In this document: one piece after another, positions 7,344 to 14,724 of the stretch
Numbering within the stretch: position 1 is the stretch's first letter
Layout: each line of letters starts with the position of its first letter
Source: Flavobacterium humi
Lineage (GTDB): Bacteria > Bacteroidota > Bacteroidia > Flavobacteriales > Flavobacteriaceae
Assembly (NCBI RefSeq): GCF_004745595.1
Contig: NZ_SRLH01000001.1
Location: 62,001-126,000 of the forward strand
Direction: 5' to 3'
Length of the DNA stretch: 64,000 nucleotides
The notes under the pieces: model-generated
The model's database searches: none
Seen by the model: the letters and a program-made list of their open reading frames with translations, nothing else
What the model was told of the DNA's origin: nothing
Program-made: the position numbers and the translations under genes

Positions 7344-8402
7344 TTACAAAGACGTTAAAAAAGCAATTGTATCCACATTGTCCGCATAATCCCAAAGTTT
7401 TGGTTTTTGCGTCTGCCCGAAAGCCACACTGTTTGGTGTCAGGTTATTGGACACGACACACTGGATTTGCTCCGCTTCTTCTTCCAATTTGGCCTTAACG
7501 GTTTCCAAATCGTCATAAAATTCATAAAATACGGAAGAAATAGGCGAAGCATAACTCGTATCTTCCTTAATGGTCATAAAGCCATTGTCGAGCAATTTAT
7601 AAAGGCTCATTAGGAATACCGCTTTATTATAATCGTAATTGTTGGCGTATTTTTCATATTTGATGATGTCCTGGTACACAAAAACTGACTCGAAGAAATG
7701 CGTAAAGTCATACCCTTGCGGTACAAACAGTTTGGAAACATTACGGCATCCCAACCCAAAATACCTAAAAATGTCCTCCCCAAGAAGGGTCAGGTCATCT
7801 GTTGTTTCTTTCCCGGTGAGGAGTGCCACGGAATTCCTGCTTTTACGGATAATGCTGGGTTTGTCCTTAAAATAATATTCGAAATAACGGGCCGTATTGT
7901 TGCTTCCGGTGGCAATAACGGCGTCAAAATTTTCCAGTTTGCCTTCGGCGAAAGTAATCCGGTTTTTAAACCTTGGCTCGGCCGAAATAAGGTAATTGGC
8001 CAGGAAAGGCAGCAAATGCTGATCGTCCGAAGATGTTTTGACCATAACATTATGGCCTGAAATCAAAACAGACAAGAAATCATGGAACCCTACCAGCGGA
8101 ATGTTCCCGGCCAATACCAACCCGACTGTTTTTGGTGCGGTATCAGGGAAATCATAATGGGAAACCCATTGGTCAAGATTGCCTTTGGTTAAAGCTTCGG
8201 CCCATGAATGTATGGAATGGTACACCTGTTCGGGAGTATACCAGCCGTTGTGGGATTGGGATAATTCGATCAAAGAAACAAAGGCTTCATAAAACAAATC
8301 ATTCTGCCTGGCTTGTGGGAGCGGCTCATTTTTTTCTAATGAAAACTGACTCAAAAAAGTCCCCAAATCCGTAAAGGCCGATTTTCTTTCTTCTAATGTC
8401 AT
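7344..8402 (-). CDS. Acyl-CoA reductase, LuxC-like
   Basis: The 352-residue protein belongs to the LuxC-like acyl-CoA reductase group of the aldehyde dehydrogenase superfamily. Supporting blocks are GLVLAGNIPLVGFHDFLSVL, GHNVMVKTSSDD, the cofactor region VIATGSNNTARYFEYYF, and the catalytic cysteine in FRYFGLGCRNVSKLFVP. No luciferase or fatty-acid reductase partners are adjacent, so the physiological substrate is unknown. I chose the ATG at 8402 (MTLEERKSAF); the longer in-frame start at 8534 would run across the divergent ferredoxin start and promoter. The gene is divergent from the ferredoxin gene and is followed by the serine genes, an arrangement I recall as common in flavobacteria. Confidence 0.9.
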   Translation of the reverse strand: MTLEERKSAFTDLGTFLSQFSLEKNEPLPQARQNDLFYEAFVSLIELSQSHNGWYTPEQVYHSIHSWAEALTKGNLDQWVSHYDFPDTAPKTVGLVLAGNIPLVGFHDFLSVLISGHNVMVKTSSDDQHLLPFLANYLISAEPRFKNRITFAEGKLENFDAVIATGSNNTARYFEYYFKDKPSIIRKSRNSVALLTGKETTDDLTLLGEDIFRYFGLGCRNVSKLFVPQGYDFTHFFESVFVYQDIIKYEKYANNYDYNKAVFLMSLYKLLDNGFMTIKEDTSYASPISSVFYEFYDDLETVKAKLEEEAEQIQCVVSNNLTPNSVAFGQTQKPKLWDYADNVDTIAFLTSL

Positions 8403-8410
8403 TCGTAATA

Positions 8411-8442
8411 TTTGTTTATGAATGGTTTTGATTGTATTTTTG
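8411..8442 (+). promoter_or_regulatory. Bacteroidota-type promoter for the ferredoxin gene
   Basis: TTTG (8411-8414) and TATTTTTG (8435-8442) are separated by 20 bp, matching the TTTG-N19/21-TAnnTTTG consensus. The predicted leader to the ATG at 8528 is about 78 nt. Confidence 0.65.
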
Positions 8443-8444
8443 TG

Positions 8445-8474
8445 CAAAATTAAGCTTTTATTAGCATTAGTCAA
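8445..8474 (-). promoter_or_regulatory. Bacteroidota-type promoter for the acyl-CoA reductase gene
   Basis: On the minus strand TTG (complement of 8472-8474) and TAATTTTG (complement of 8445-8452) are separated by 19 bp. The -7 element lies only 2 bp from that of the divergent ferredoxin promoter, so the two polymerase sites must overlap. Confidence 0.6.
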
Positions 8475-8527
8475 CAGAAATTTTAAACAGCTTGCGGCAA
8501 TAGCGCGTAAGGCATAAAGCAAAATAG

Positions 8528-8878
8528 ATGGCAATCATTATAACAGACGAATGTATCAATTGCGGGGCTTGTGAACCGGAGTGCCCTAATACCGCAATTT
8601 ACGAAGGTGCCGACGACTGGCGATACAAGGATGGGACGAAATTAAGCGGGAAAATAATCCTGCCAGATGGGACTGAAGTCGATGCGGATGCTGCACAAAC
8701 CCCTATTTCAGACGATATTTATTATATCGTTCCAGGGAAATGCACAGAATGCAAAGGTTTTCATGAAGAGCCGCAATGTGCTGCGGTTTGCCCGGTCGAT
8801 TGTTGCGTTCCCGATGATAATTTTGTGGAAGACGACGAAACCTTGCTCAACAGGCAGTCTTTCCTGCATAACGAATAA
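8528..8878 (+). CDS. 4Fe-4S dicluster ferredoxin
   Basis: A 116-residue cytoplasmic electron carrier with two clusters. The first set of ligands is in [12 protein letters not shown] (residues 9-20) and the second in [22 protein letters not shown]. The spacer between them is longer than in clostridial ferredoxins, as in YfhL-type and Bacteroidota dicluster ferredoxins. It begins [20 protein letters not shown], a standard start. It is divergent from the acyl-CoA reductase gene, and the shared promoter region suggests linked regulation. Its redox partner cannot be told from the sequence. A terminator follows at 8898-8927. Confidence 0.94.
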   Translation: MAIIITDECINCGACEPECPNTAIYEGADDWRYKDGTKLSGKIILPDGTEVDADAAQTPISDDIYYIVPGKCTECKGFHEEPQCAAVCPVDCCVPDDNFVEDDETLLNRQSFLHNE

Positions 8879-8897
8879 CCTGAGGATAAACCTGGTA

Positions 8898-8927
8898 AAG
8901 AGGATTTTTAAAAGTCCTCTTTTTTTA
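8898..8927 (+). terminator. Intrinsic terminator of the ferredoxin gene
   Basis: Stem AAAGAGGA / TCCTCTTT with a loop of about 10 nt, followed by T residues. It ends only about 10 bp before the next start codon. Confidence 0.75.
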
Positions 8928-8937
8928 ACTTTGATAA

Positions 8938-10110
8938 ATGAGAATGACAATGAGGAGAAATTTATGTTTTATTTTGTTTTTAATTGCCGGATGTGCTTTT
9001 GCTCAAAACCTGGAGTTTACCGTAATTGTTAAAGATATCCAGACCGGTTTGCCCATAGAAGAGGTTACTATAACTTCCCTAAAAAGCAACCAGGGCTTTT
9101 TATCCAATAAAAACGGAGAAGCTATCATCAATCTTACAAAGCCTTCGGATTTGAAATTCGAGCATTCGCTTTATAAAAGCTATACGGTGAAATTCAGTGA
9201 ATTGGATAAAAAAATCAATGAGGTTTACCTGGAAAGCAATGCCATGCAGCTCGAAGAGATTATCCTGACAAGCGAGCATCCACAGGATATTTTAAAGGAA
9301 TTGATTAAAAATTCACTCACCAAAATAACCGTTCCCGTAAACCTGAAAGTGTATTTAAGGGAGTTTTACAAAAAAAACGACCAAATTGTCTTTTTTAATG
9401 ACGGGCTGATCAATTTCCAGATTTTGGGGAATTCAAAAAAGCTTAAAACCGATATCCTGGTCGAACAGAACCGCGCGGTTGGCTTGCTTGATATCGATAT
9501 AAACTCGGAATTGTTAGGGTATGACCTGAACAATATCATCGAGAATTATTACCAATTCGAATACCTCGACGAAATCCTGGCATCCAGCGCCAAGCGAAAA
9601 TACGAGTTCCAGGTCCGGTCTTTTCCGGGCAATGAAGATTATTTGGTCATCAAAGTTACGCCGCTGGAAGAAGCAAGCGGTGTTTTGTCCGATTTCACGA
9701 TCATGTACGACCGGAATAAGATGATTATTATGGAAGTTGGTTCGGTCGTTCCGGAATCCCGTATGGTAGATTTGAGAAGGTCTTTTTTAAGCAGTGATAA
9801 AATCTACAAGCTGGAGTACAAGAATACGTTCCGGGTAGATAATGACCTGTATTATCTAGCCAATTCGAAAGAAGTGATCGGTTTTGAAAAAAAGTATAAA
9901 AAGCAAAAAAGAAGGATTGAAGTCAACAACCACATGATCACGACAAACTTTGACAAGCAGATTTTCAAATACAGCAATCAGAATGTATTCAAGGACAAAT
10001 CCCTAATCAACAAGAAGACAAAATTTTTCAGTAATTATTGGGATGTGGAATCCGGTTTCATTTCTACCAAAGAAGAAAAAGAAATCATTGAACGTCTTGA
10101 TACGCAGTAA
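8938..10110 (+). CDS. Secreted protein with carboxypeptidase-regulatory-like domain
   Basis: A 390-residue exported protein with the signal peptide MRRNLCFILFLIAGCAFAQ. The mature protein starts with a CarboxypepD_reg-like beta-sandwich (about residues 25-105; IKxxKTGxP-type opening VKDIQTGLPIEEVTI and ending MQLEEIILTSEHPQDI), as in TonB-receptor N-termini, but it has no plug or barrel. The remaining 280 residues, rich in beta-type strands and Lys/Asn, are typical of flavobacterial proteins with unknown roles. Three Met codons (8938, 8944, 8950) could start it; the one at 8950 gives the neatest signal peptide. A TAACTTTG element at 8926-8933 may be part of its promoter. Confidence 0.8.
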   Translation: MRMTMRRNLCFILFLIAGCAFAQNLEFTVIVKDIQTGLPIEEVTITSLKSNQGFLSNKNGEAIINLTKPSDLKFEHSLYKSYTVKFSELDKKINEVYLESNAMQLEEIILTSEHPQDILKELIKNSLTKITVPVNLKVYLREFYKKNDQIVFFNDGLINFQILGNSKKLKTDILVEQNRAVGLLDIDINSELLGYDLNNIIENYYQFEYLDEILASSAKRKYEFQVRSFPGNEDYLVIKVTPLEEASGVLSDFTIMYDRNKMIIMEVGSVVPESRMVDLRRSFLSSDKIYKLEYKNTFRVDNDLYYLANSKEVIGFEKKYKKQKRRIEVNNHMITTNFDKQIFKYSNQNVFKDKSLINKKTKFFSNYWDVESGFISTKEEKEIIERLDTQ

Positions 10111-10128
10111 AATAAATTTATAAAATAA

Positions 10129-10163
10129 AAAAAATCCTGAGTTTGTTGCTCAGGATTTTTTTA
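10129..10163. terminator. Bidirectional intrinsic terminator
   Basis: Stem ATCCTGAG / CTCAGGAT with A residues before and T residues after. It serves the converging genes ending at 10110 (+) and 10173 (-). Confidence 0.85.
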
Positions 10164-10172
10164 TGTGTTGAT

Positions 10173-10709
10173 TTACGGTTTTATCAGGTCGTATTTTTCC
10201 ATAGTGATCTTATCCGTTTTTTCATCGTAGGTTTCAAGCACCAGGTTTCCGTCTTTGTCAAAATACCCGACAGATGTTTTGTTTTTATTTTTAAAGATGT
10301 AATTATTGTTCGATGTTTTTCTTAAAATCGCGGCTTTTTTACCGGTAGACCCAAAAATGGAATAACCGCTTTTGTCCAATGCTACCTGGTATTTTTGGCC
10401 ATTTAGGTTGTAATAAGAAGAACGGTCAACATCTACCACACGGGTCACACCGTCCACACTTACTTCAGTGGTGGCCGTTACCTGGACCGGAGTGTCTTTC
10501 ATTTCTTTGTTCAGAGGATCCGATTTTTCTTGTTTCATTTCGATATGCTGTACCTCGTTCGTTTTCTCCTTTTTAACAATTTGTTTCTCTCCGTCTGAAT
10601 CTTTGACGGTCGTAACCGTAGTTTTCACCTCAGATTGTACATTAGTATTCTGGCCATATCCTAATACTGCCGTAACGGTTAAGGCAAAACATAAAAATAA
10701 ATTTTTCAT
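10173..10709 (-). CDS. Exported protein of unknown function
   Basis: A 178-residue protein with signal peptide MKNLFLCFALTVTAVLGYGQ. Residues 20-75 are highly charged and Thr/Lys/Glu-rich and are probably disordered. The C-terminal part (about 80-178) contains short strand-like repeats: YYNLNGQKYQVALDKSGYSIFG, KKAAILRKTSNNNYIFKNKN, TSVGYFDKDGNLVLETYDEK. The last of these resembles the repeated strands of MORN- or WG-type proteins but is too short to assign. No function can be given. It is divergent from ychF and shares a terminator with the upstream plus-strand gene. Confidence 0.75.
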   Translation of the reverse strand: MKNLFLCFALTVTAVLGYGQNTNVQSEVKTTVTTVKDSDGEKQIVKKEKTNEVQHIEMKQEKSDPLNKEMKDTPVQVTATTEVSVDGVTRVVDVDRSSYYNLNGQKYQVALDKSGYSIFGSTGKKAAILRKTSNNNYIFKNKNKTSVGYFDKDGNLVLETYDEKTDKITMEKYDLIKP

Positions 10710-10811
10710 AAGATTTCGATTTAAGTTAATAATTTTTAAATATACTCTTGAAAAACAAGTAATTACTTACATAATATCAAGATAAAGTTACAAAATTATC
10801 ATTGAAAAAAA

Positions 10812-10844
10812 TTGAATTAATTGTGTTTATAAATCTTATATTTG
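10812..10844 (+). promoter_or_regulatory. Bacteroidota-type promoter for ychF
   Basis: TTG (10812-10814) and TATATTTG (10837-10844) are 22 bp apart, within the range seen for flavobacterial TTG-N17/23-TAnnTTTG promoters. The leader to the ATG at 10908 would be about 57 nt. Confidence 0.6.
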
Positions 10845-10907
10845 CACACTTTTAAAATGAACTTAAACCCGCTGGCCCAAAACGGTTAGCTGTAAACTGA
10901 ATATAGA

Positions 10908-12002
10908 ATGAAAGCAGGTATTGTAGGCTTACCGAATGTAGGGAAATCAACTTTGTTCAATTGTTTATCGAATGCCAAAGCGCAGAGTGCCAACTTTCCG
11001 TTTTGTACTATCGAACCGAATATAGGCGTAGTGAACGTACCGGACCCAAGAATCAACAGATTGGAGGAATTGGTAAAACCGGAGCGTGTCCAGATGGCAA
11101 CTGTTGATATCGTGGATATTGCCGGCCTTGTAAAAGGGGCAAGCAAAGGAGAAGGTTTGGGGAACCAGTTTTTGGGGAATATCAGGGAATGTAATGCCAT
11201 CATCCACGTGTTGCGTTGTTTTGACAATGACAATATCGTTCACGTAGACGGGAATGTAAACCCAATCCGGGATAAGGAAACCATTGATATCGAATTACAG
11301 CTCAAAGACCTGGAAACCGTTGAAAAACGTTTGGAAAAAGTAAACCGTGCCGCTAAAACCGGAAACAAGGAAGCACAAGCTGAAAAAGCACTGCTGGACA
11401 GGATCCGCGAAGCATTATTACAGGCAAAATCAGCCCGTACGGTAATCCCGCAAAACCAGGATGAAGAGGCCTTGATGGAAGATTTCCAGCTCATTACTAC
11501 CAAGCCCGTATTGTATGTTTGCAATGTAGATGAATCTTCGGCGGTGAACGGAAACAAATATGTAGACCAGGTTAGGGAAATGGTGAAAGACGAACAGGCG
11601 GAAGTAATTGTGCTTTCGGTTGGGGCTGAAGCCGATATTACAGAATTGGAAAGTTACGAAGAGCGCCAGGTATTCCTGGAAGATATGGGCCTTACAGAGC
11701 CTGGTTCTGCGGTTTTGATCCGTGCGGCATACAAATTACTGAAACTGCAAACCTATTTTACCGCCGGTGTAAAAGAAGTACGTGCCTGGACCATCAATAT
11801 CGGGGATACTGCGCCAAAAGCGGCAGGAGTGATCCATACCGATTTCGAAAAAGGCTTTATCCGTGCCGAAGTGATCGCTTTTGACGATTTTTCTAATTTC
11901 GGATCGGAAGCCAAAGTAAAGGAAGCCGGTAAACTTCGTGTGGAAGGAAAGGAATATATCGTAAAAGACGGAGATGTGATGCATTTCCGATTTAACGTAT
12001 AG
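10908..12002 (+). CDS. ychF: Redox-regulated ATPase / ribosome-binding GTPase-like YchF
   Basis: YchF (OLA1 in eukaryotes) is a universally conserved Obg-family P-loop ATPase linked to ribosomes and to the oxidative stress response. The 364-residue length is normal. Motifs are the P-loop GLPNVGKST (residues 6-14), VDIVDIAGLVKGASKGEGLG in switch II, and CNVDESS replacing the NKxD guanine-specificity motif, which explains ATP preference. A C-terminal TGS domain ends with KDGDVMHFRFNV. The next gene, an outer-membrane barrel protein, starts 5 bp later, so the two are probably on one transcript. Confidence 0.97.
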   Translation: MKAGIVGLPNVGKSTLFNCLSNAKAQSANFPFCTIEPNIGVVNVPDPRINRLEELVKPERVQMATVDIVDIAGLVKGASKGEGLGNQFLGNIRECNAIIHVLRCFDNDNIVHVDGNVNPIRDKETIDIELQLKDLETVEKRLEKVNRAAKTGNKEAQAEKALLDRIREALLQAKSARTVIPQNQDEEALMEDFQLITTKPVLYVCNVDESSAVNGNKYVDQVREMVKDEQAEVIVLSVGAEADITELESYEERQVFLEDMGLTEPGSAVLIRAAYKLLKLQTYFTAGVKEVRAWTINIGDTAPKAAGVIHTDFEKGFIRAEVIAFDDFSNFGSEAKVKEAGKLRVEGKEYIVKDGDVMHFRFNV

Positions 12003-12007
12003 TTTTT

Positions 12008-12667
12008 ATGAGAAGATATTTAGTGGTTGTATTGGCGTGTTTTGCCATGACATTTGGTAATGCCCAAAATAAAATTAAGTTTGGAATAAACGCAGGATTG
12101 ACTTATTCTAGTTTCCGGGGCAATCCGATGGTAGAAGATTTTAATGCGGGTTTTTCGTATTTGACAGGAGTTTCCCTGGAGTATTTTTTAAAGGATAACC
12201 TATCACTTAAAGGAAATCTTAATTACGAAAGAAAGACTGCTGCCAAAACATTCTACCTGACATCTGTTTATATGGATCCTTCCGATCCCGCTTTTTCTAC
12301 TAATAGAAGCTTCAAGCAAAAACTAAATTACGATTATTTGGTATTGCCGCTTCTGGTTAATTATTATGTAAACGGCAAAAAGGATTTGTATATCAGCGGA
12401 GGATGCTTTACAGGATATTTGTTAAAATCAACTATAGCTTCAAAAGGTTATAGAGATGAGGATACTACTGATTTGGATACGAAAATTGACATGGGCCTTG
12501 TTTTTGGCCTCGGGAAAAAATTCAAATTAAATGATAAGAACGAGATTGGTGTCGAATTAAGGGAGAATTTAGGATTGGTCAATACGAGTGATGTTGAAGT
12601 TTATCGCAATGGTTCCATCAAAACCAATGCGGTCAATTTAATAGCCACCTGGAATTTTGATATATAA
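12008..12667 (+). CDS. Outer-membrane beta-barrel protein (PorT-like family)
   Basis: A 219-residue protein with signal peptide MRRYLVVVLACFAMTFGNAQ followed by alternating hydrophobic/polar strands: KFGINAGLTYSSF, TGVSLEYFLKDNLSLKGNLNYE, YLVLPLLVNYYVN, LYISGGCFTGYLL, MGLVFGLGKKF, and a final NLIATWNFDI typical of a C-terminal barrel strand. The LPLLVNYY-xx-G block is the hallmark of the outer-membrane protein family related to PorT. PorT itself serves type IX secretion, but this family is large, so a specific role is not claimed. It is followed by a terminator. Confidence 0.85.
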   Translation: MRRYLVVVLACFAMTFGNAQNKIKFGINAGLTYSSFRGNPMVEDFNAGFSYLTGVSLEYFLKDNLSLKGNLNYERKTAAKTFYLTSVYMDPSDPAFSTNRSFKQKLNYDYLVLPLLVNYYVNGKKDLYISGGCFTGYLLKSTIASKGYRDEDTTDLDTKIDMGLVFGLGKKFKLNDKNEIGVELRENLGLVNTSDVEVYRNGSIKTNAVNLIATWNFDI

Positions 12668-12691
12668 TTCGTGAAAAGCTGAAGAATTACT

Positions 12692-12723
12692 AAAAAGCGA
12701 AACGTTTTGTTTCGCTTTTTTTT
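12692..12723 (+). terminator. Intrinsic terminator
   Basis: Stem AAAAAGCGAAAC / GTTTCGCTTTTT with a short T-rich loop and trailing T-run, ending the ychF/barrel unit. Confidence 0.85.
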
Positions 12724-12754
12724 ATTATATTTAATCAAAAACGTAAAGAAACAT

Positions 12755-13276
12755 ATGAAAATTATAGCCTTTGGAGGAAGTAACAGCAAGCATTCGATCA
12801 ATAAAAAACTAGCGACTTATGTATCGCACCTGTTTCAGGATTATGAAGTGGAAGTGTTGGATTTGAATGATTTTGCCCTGCCGTTGTTTAGTGTCGATTT
12901 AGAGAAAGAAATCGGGCAACCGCAACTGGCAAAGGACTTTCTGGACAAAATCGGATCGGCAGACCTGTTGGTGGTTTCCATGGCCGAAAACAACGGGAAT
13001 TACAGCGCGGCTTTCAAAAACCTGTTCGATTGGGCTTCCCGCCAAAATAAAGAAGTTTTCCAGCAAAAAACCATGCTGCTGATGGCTACTTCTCCCGGAG
13101 GTAGAGGAGGCGCTTCTGTCCTGGAAATCGCCAAGACCGCTTTTCCCCGATATGGAGCAAATATCAAGGCTGTTTTTTCATTGCCGAATTTCAACGATAA
13201 TTTTGATATTCAGCATACTATCATTTCCAATCCGGAGCTGGACCATCAGATTAAAGAAATCGTGGCTGGTTTTTAA
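12755..13276 (+). CDS. NADPH-dependent FMN reductase family protein
   Basis: A 173-residue flavodoxin-fold oxidoreductase of the NADPH-dependent FMN reductase (Pfam FMN_red) family. The start, MKIIAFGGSNSKHSINKKLA, holds the FMN-phosphate loop (GGSNSKHSIN). Later blocks are VEVLDLNDFALPLFSVDLE, VVSMAENNGNYSAAFKNLFDW (the family's NGS/Y-P substrate loop) and MATSPGGRGGASVLEI. Members reduce flavins, quinones or azo compounds; the substrate is unknown here. I used the ATG at 12755; an in-frame ATG at 12707 lies in the upstream terminator. Confidence 0.9.
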   Translation: MKIIAFGGSNSKHSINKKLATYVSHLFQDYEVEVLDLNDFALPLFSVDLEKEIGQPQLAKDFLDKIGSADLLVVSMAENNGNYSAAFKNLFDWASRQNKEVFQQKTMLLMATSPGGRGGASVLEIAKTAFPRYGANIKAVFSLPNFNDNFDIQHTIISNPELDHQIKEIVAGF

Positions 13277-13290
13277 TTTCCAGCGGCATT

Positions 13291-13307
13291 TTTGGCTTGA
13301 AAATTGT
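13291..13307 (+). promoter_or_regulatory. Sigma-54-like -24/-12 element
   Basis: TTTGGCTTGAAAATTGT has GG at 13294-13295 and GT at 13306-13307 separated by exactly 10 bp. It lies 15 bp after the FMN reductase stop, and a start near 13318 would leave about 15 nt before the lipoprotein ATG at 13333. Confidence 0.4.
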
Positions 13308-13332
13308 TATGGGTTAACAAAGCCAAAGAATT

Positions 13333-14001
13333 ATGAAAAAACTCATTTTGTGTATTGCATTGCTGCCCTTTCTTTCGTGTAAAAACGCTCTTGAGGAAAG
13401 GGATGTAGGCCTGCGCTTCTATTTTGAAAGCCCGCAGCCTGCCAACGATCCGGAATTATCGGTATTCCCAAACAAATTCAGGGGAATGTATCGTAATGCA
13501 GATTCCACTTTTATCACAATTAGCGATAAGTTGATTGTATCGGAACACGATTACGGATTCAGGATCCATAAAAAAGACCTGGATTCGTTACGGGATATTT
13601 TCGAATTTGTCAATGGAAAACTTATCGACAAGGAAACCAATAAACCCATTGAAAGCCATTTTGTGGGCGATTCCCTGCAAATTTCCAACAAACAGGTTGA
13701 CACTTTATTTTATATATCAGCAACAAACAAAGTCAAAAGAATCCATGGGGATTTAATTCTTAACAGAAAAGATTCTGTTTTTTGGAAAATAAAAATATTA
13801 CGCCTGGAAAAAGATGTCCTCAAGATCAAGTACCTTTATTCTCTGGAAGATGTGAGAAGGATTGATTCGATAAGCAAATCTAAGGCAAGAAAGCTGGATT
13901 CAGTTTCTTATCTTTTCAAACCGGAAAGAAAGGAATTCAAAAATATACTCAAGGTAAAAGGTTTAGGAGCTGAAAATGAATTTAAAAAAATATCCCGATG
14001 A
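13333..14001 (+). CDS. Lipoprotein of unknown function
   Basis: A 222-residue protein with lipoprotein signal MKKLILCIALLPFLSC (lipidated Cys16). The mature part is hydrophilic and rich in Lys, Asp and Ile; it contains DSTFITISDKLIVSEHDYGF, then a strand-rich middle and a C-terminal helical stretch with DSISKSKARKLDSVSYLFKP. I recognise no domain. Its last four bases overlap the start of the TIGR02117 gene (ATGA), so the two are translated together and probably act in the same process at the envelope. A sigma-54-like site lies directly upstream. Confidence 0.8.
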   Translation: MKKLILCIALLPFLSCKNALEERDVGLRFYFESPQPANDPELSVFPNKFRGMYRNADSTFITISDKLIVSEHDYGFRIHKKDLDSLRDIFEFVNGKLIDKETNKPIESHFVGDSLQISNKQVDTLFYISATNKVKRIHGDLILNRKDSVFWKIKILRLEKDVLKIKYLYSLEDVRRIDSISKSKARKLDSVSYLFKPERKEFKNILKVKGLGAENEFKKISR

Positions 14002-14681
14002 AAGTGATCCAAAAAACAATCGGAATTATCGGCAAAACCATTTTAGGGATATTTATTTTCCTGTTCCTGTACGCAATTTCAGTTTTCCTGATTTCTAAAA
14101 TTACTGTCAACAGCGATGTTTCCCAAAAAGGCAAGGAAATAGAGATTTTTATCCTGTCCAACGGCGTCCACACGGATATTGTCGTTCCCGTTACAACGGA
14201 AATCAAAGACTGGTCTACAGAAATCCTTTTTGCTCAAACAGCTTCCAAAGATAGCCTGGCCCATTATCTTGCCTTTGGTTGGGGCGACAAAGGTTTTTAC
14301 CTGAACACGCCTACGTGGTCAGACTTGAAGGCCAGTACGGCATTCAAAGCGGCATTCAATTTGAGTACATCGGCGATGCACACTACTTTTTACAACAACC
14401 TGAATGAAGGCGAAAATTGTAAAAAAATCAGGATTTCTACAGAGGAATACCAAAGATTGATTGCTTTTATCGAAGAAAGTTTCCAATGGGATGCCAATCA
14501 TAAAGTGCAGTGGATTTCCGGGCACAGTTATGGCAACCGGGATGCGTTTTATGAAGCCAAGGGAAGTTATAATCTATTTTATACCTGCAATACCTGGACG
14601 AACAACGCTTTAAAGGCGGCTGGCCAAAAAGCAAGCCTTTGGACGGTTTACGATAAGGGAATCCTCAACCATTATCCATAA
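13998..14681 (+). CDS. TIGR02117 (DUF2459) family membrane-anchored protein
   Basis: A 227-residue protein with one N-terminal membrane segment (about residues 10-32) and the conserved blocks of TIGR02117/DUF2459: ILSNGVHTDIVVP (about 52-64), YLAFGWGDKGFYLNTPTW, MHTTFYNN, SGHSYGNRDAFYEAKGSYNLF, and YTCNTWTNNALKAAG. The pairing of a Cys in YTCNTW with His residues suggests a papain/NlpC-like cysteine hydrolase facing the periplasm; this is inference. The family was first noted among polyhydroxyalkanoate-related genes, but none are present here. It overlaps the upstream lipoprotein gene by 4 bp. Confidence 0.88.
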   Translation: MKVIQKTIGIIGKTILGIFIFLFLYAISVFLISKITVNSDVSQKGKEIEIFILSNGVHTDIVVPVTTEIKDWSTEILFAQTASKDSLAHYLAFGWGDKGFYLNTPTWSDLKASTAFKAAFNLSTSAMHTTFYNNLNEGENCKKIRISTEEYQRLIAFIEESFQWDANHKVQWISGHSYGNRDAFYEAKGSYNLFYTCNTWTNNALKAAGQKASLWTVYDKGILNHYP

Positions 14682-14685
14682 ATGA

Positions 14686-14717
14686 AAATGCCACTCGGTT
14701 TGAGTGGCATTTTTTTG
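14686..14717. terminator. Bidirectional intrinsic terminator
   Basis: Stem AAAATGCCACTC / GAGTGGCATTTT with a 5-nt loop and a T-run. It separates the TIGR02117 gene (+) from the TonB-receptor gene (-). Confidence 0.85.
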
Positions 14718-14724
14718 TTCGTAT

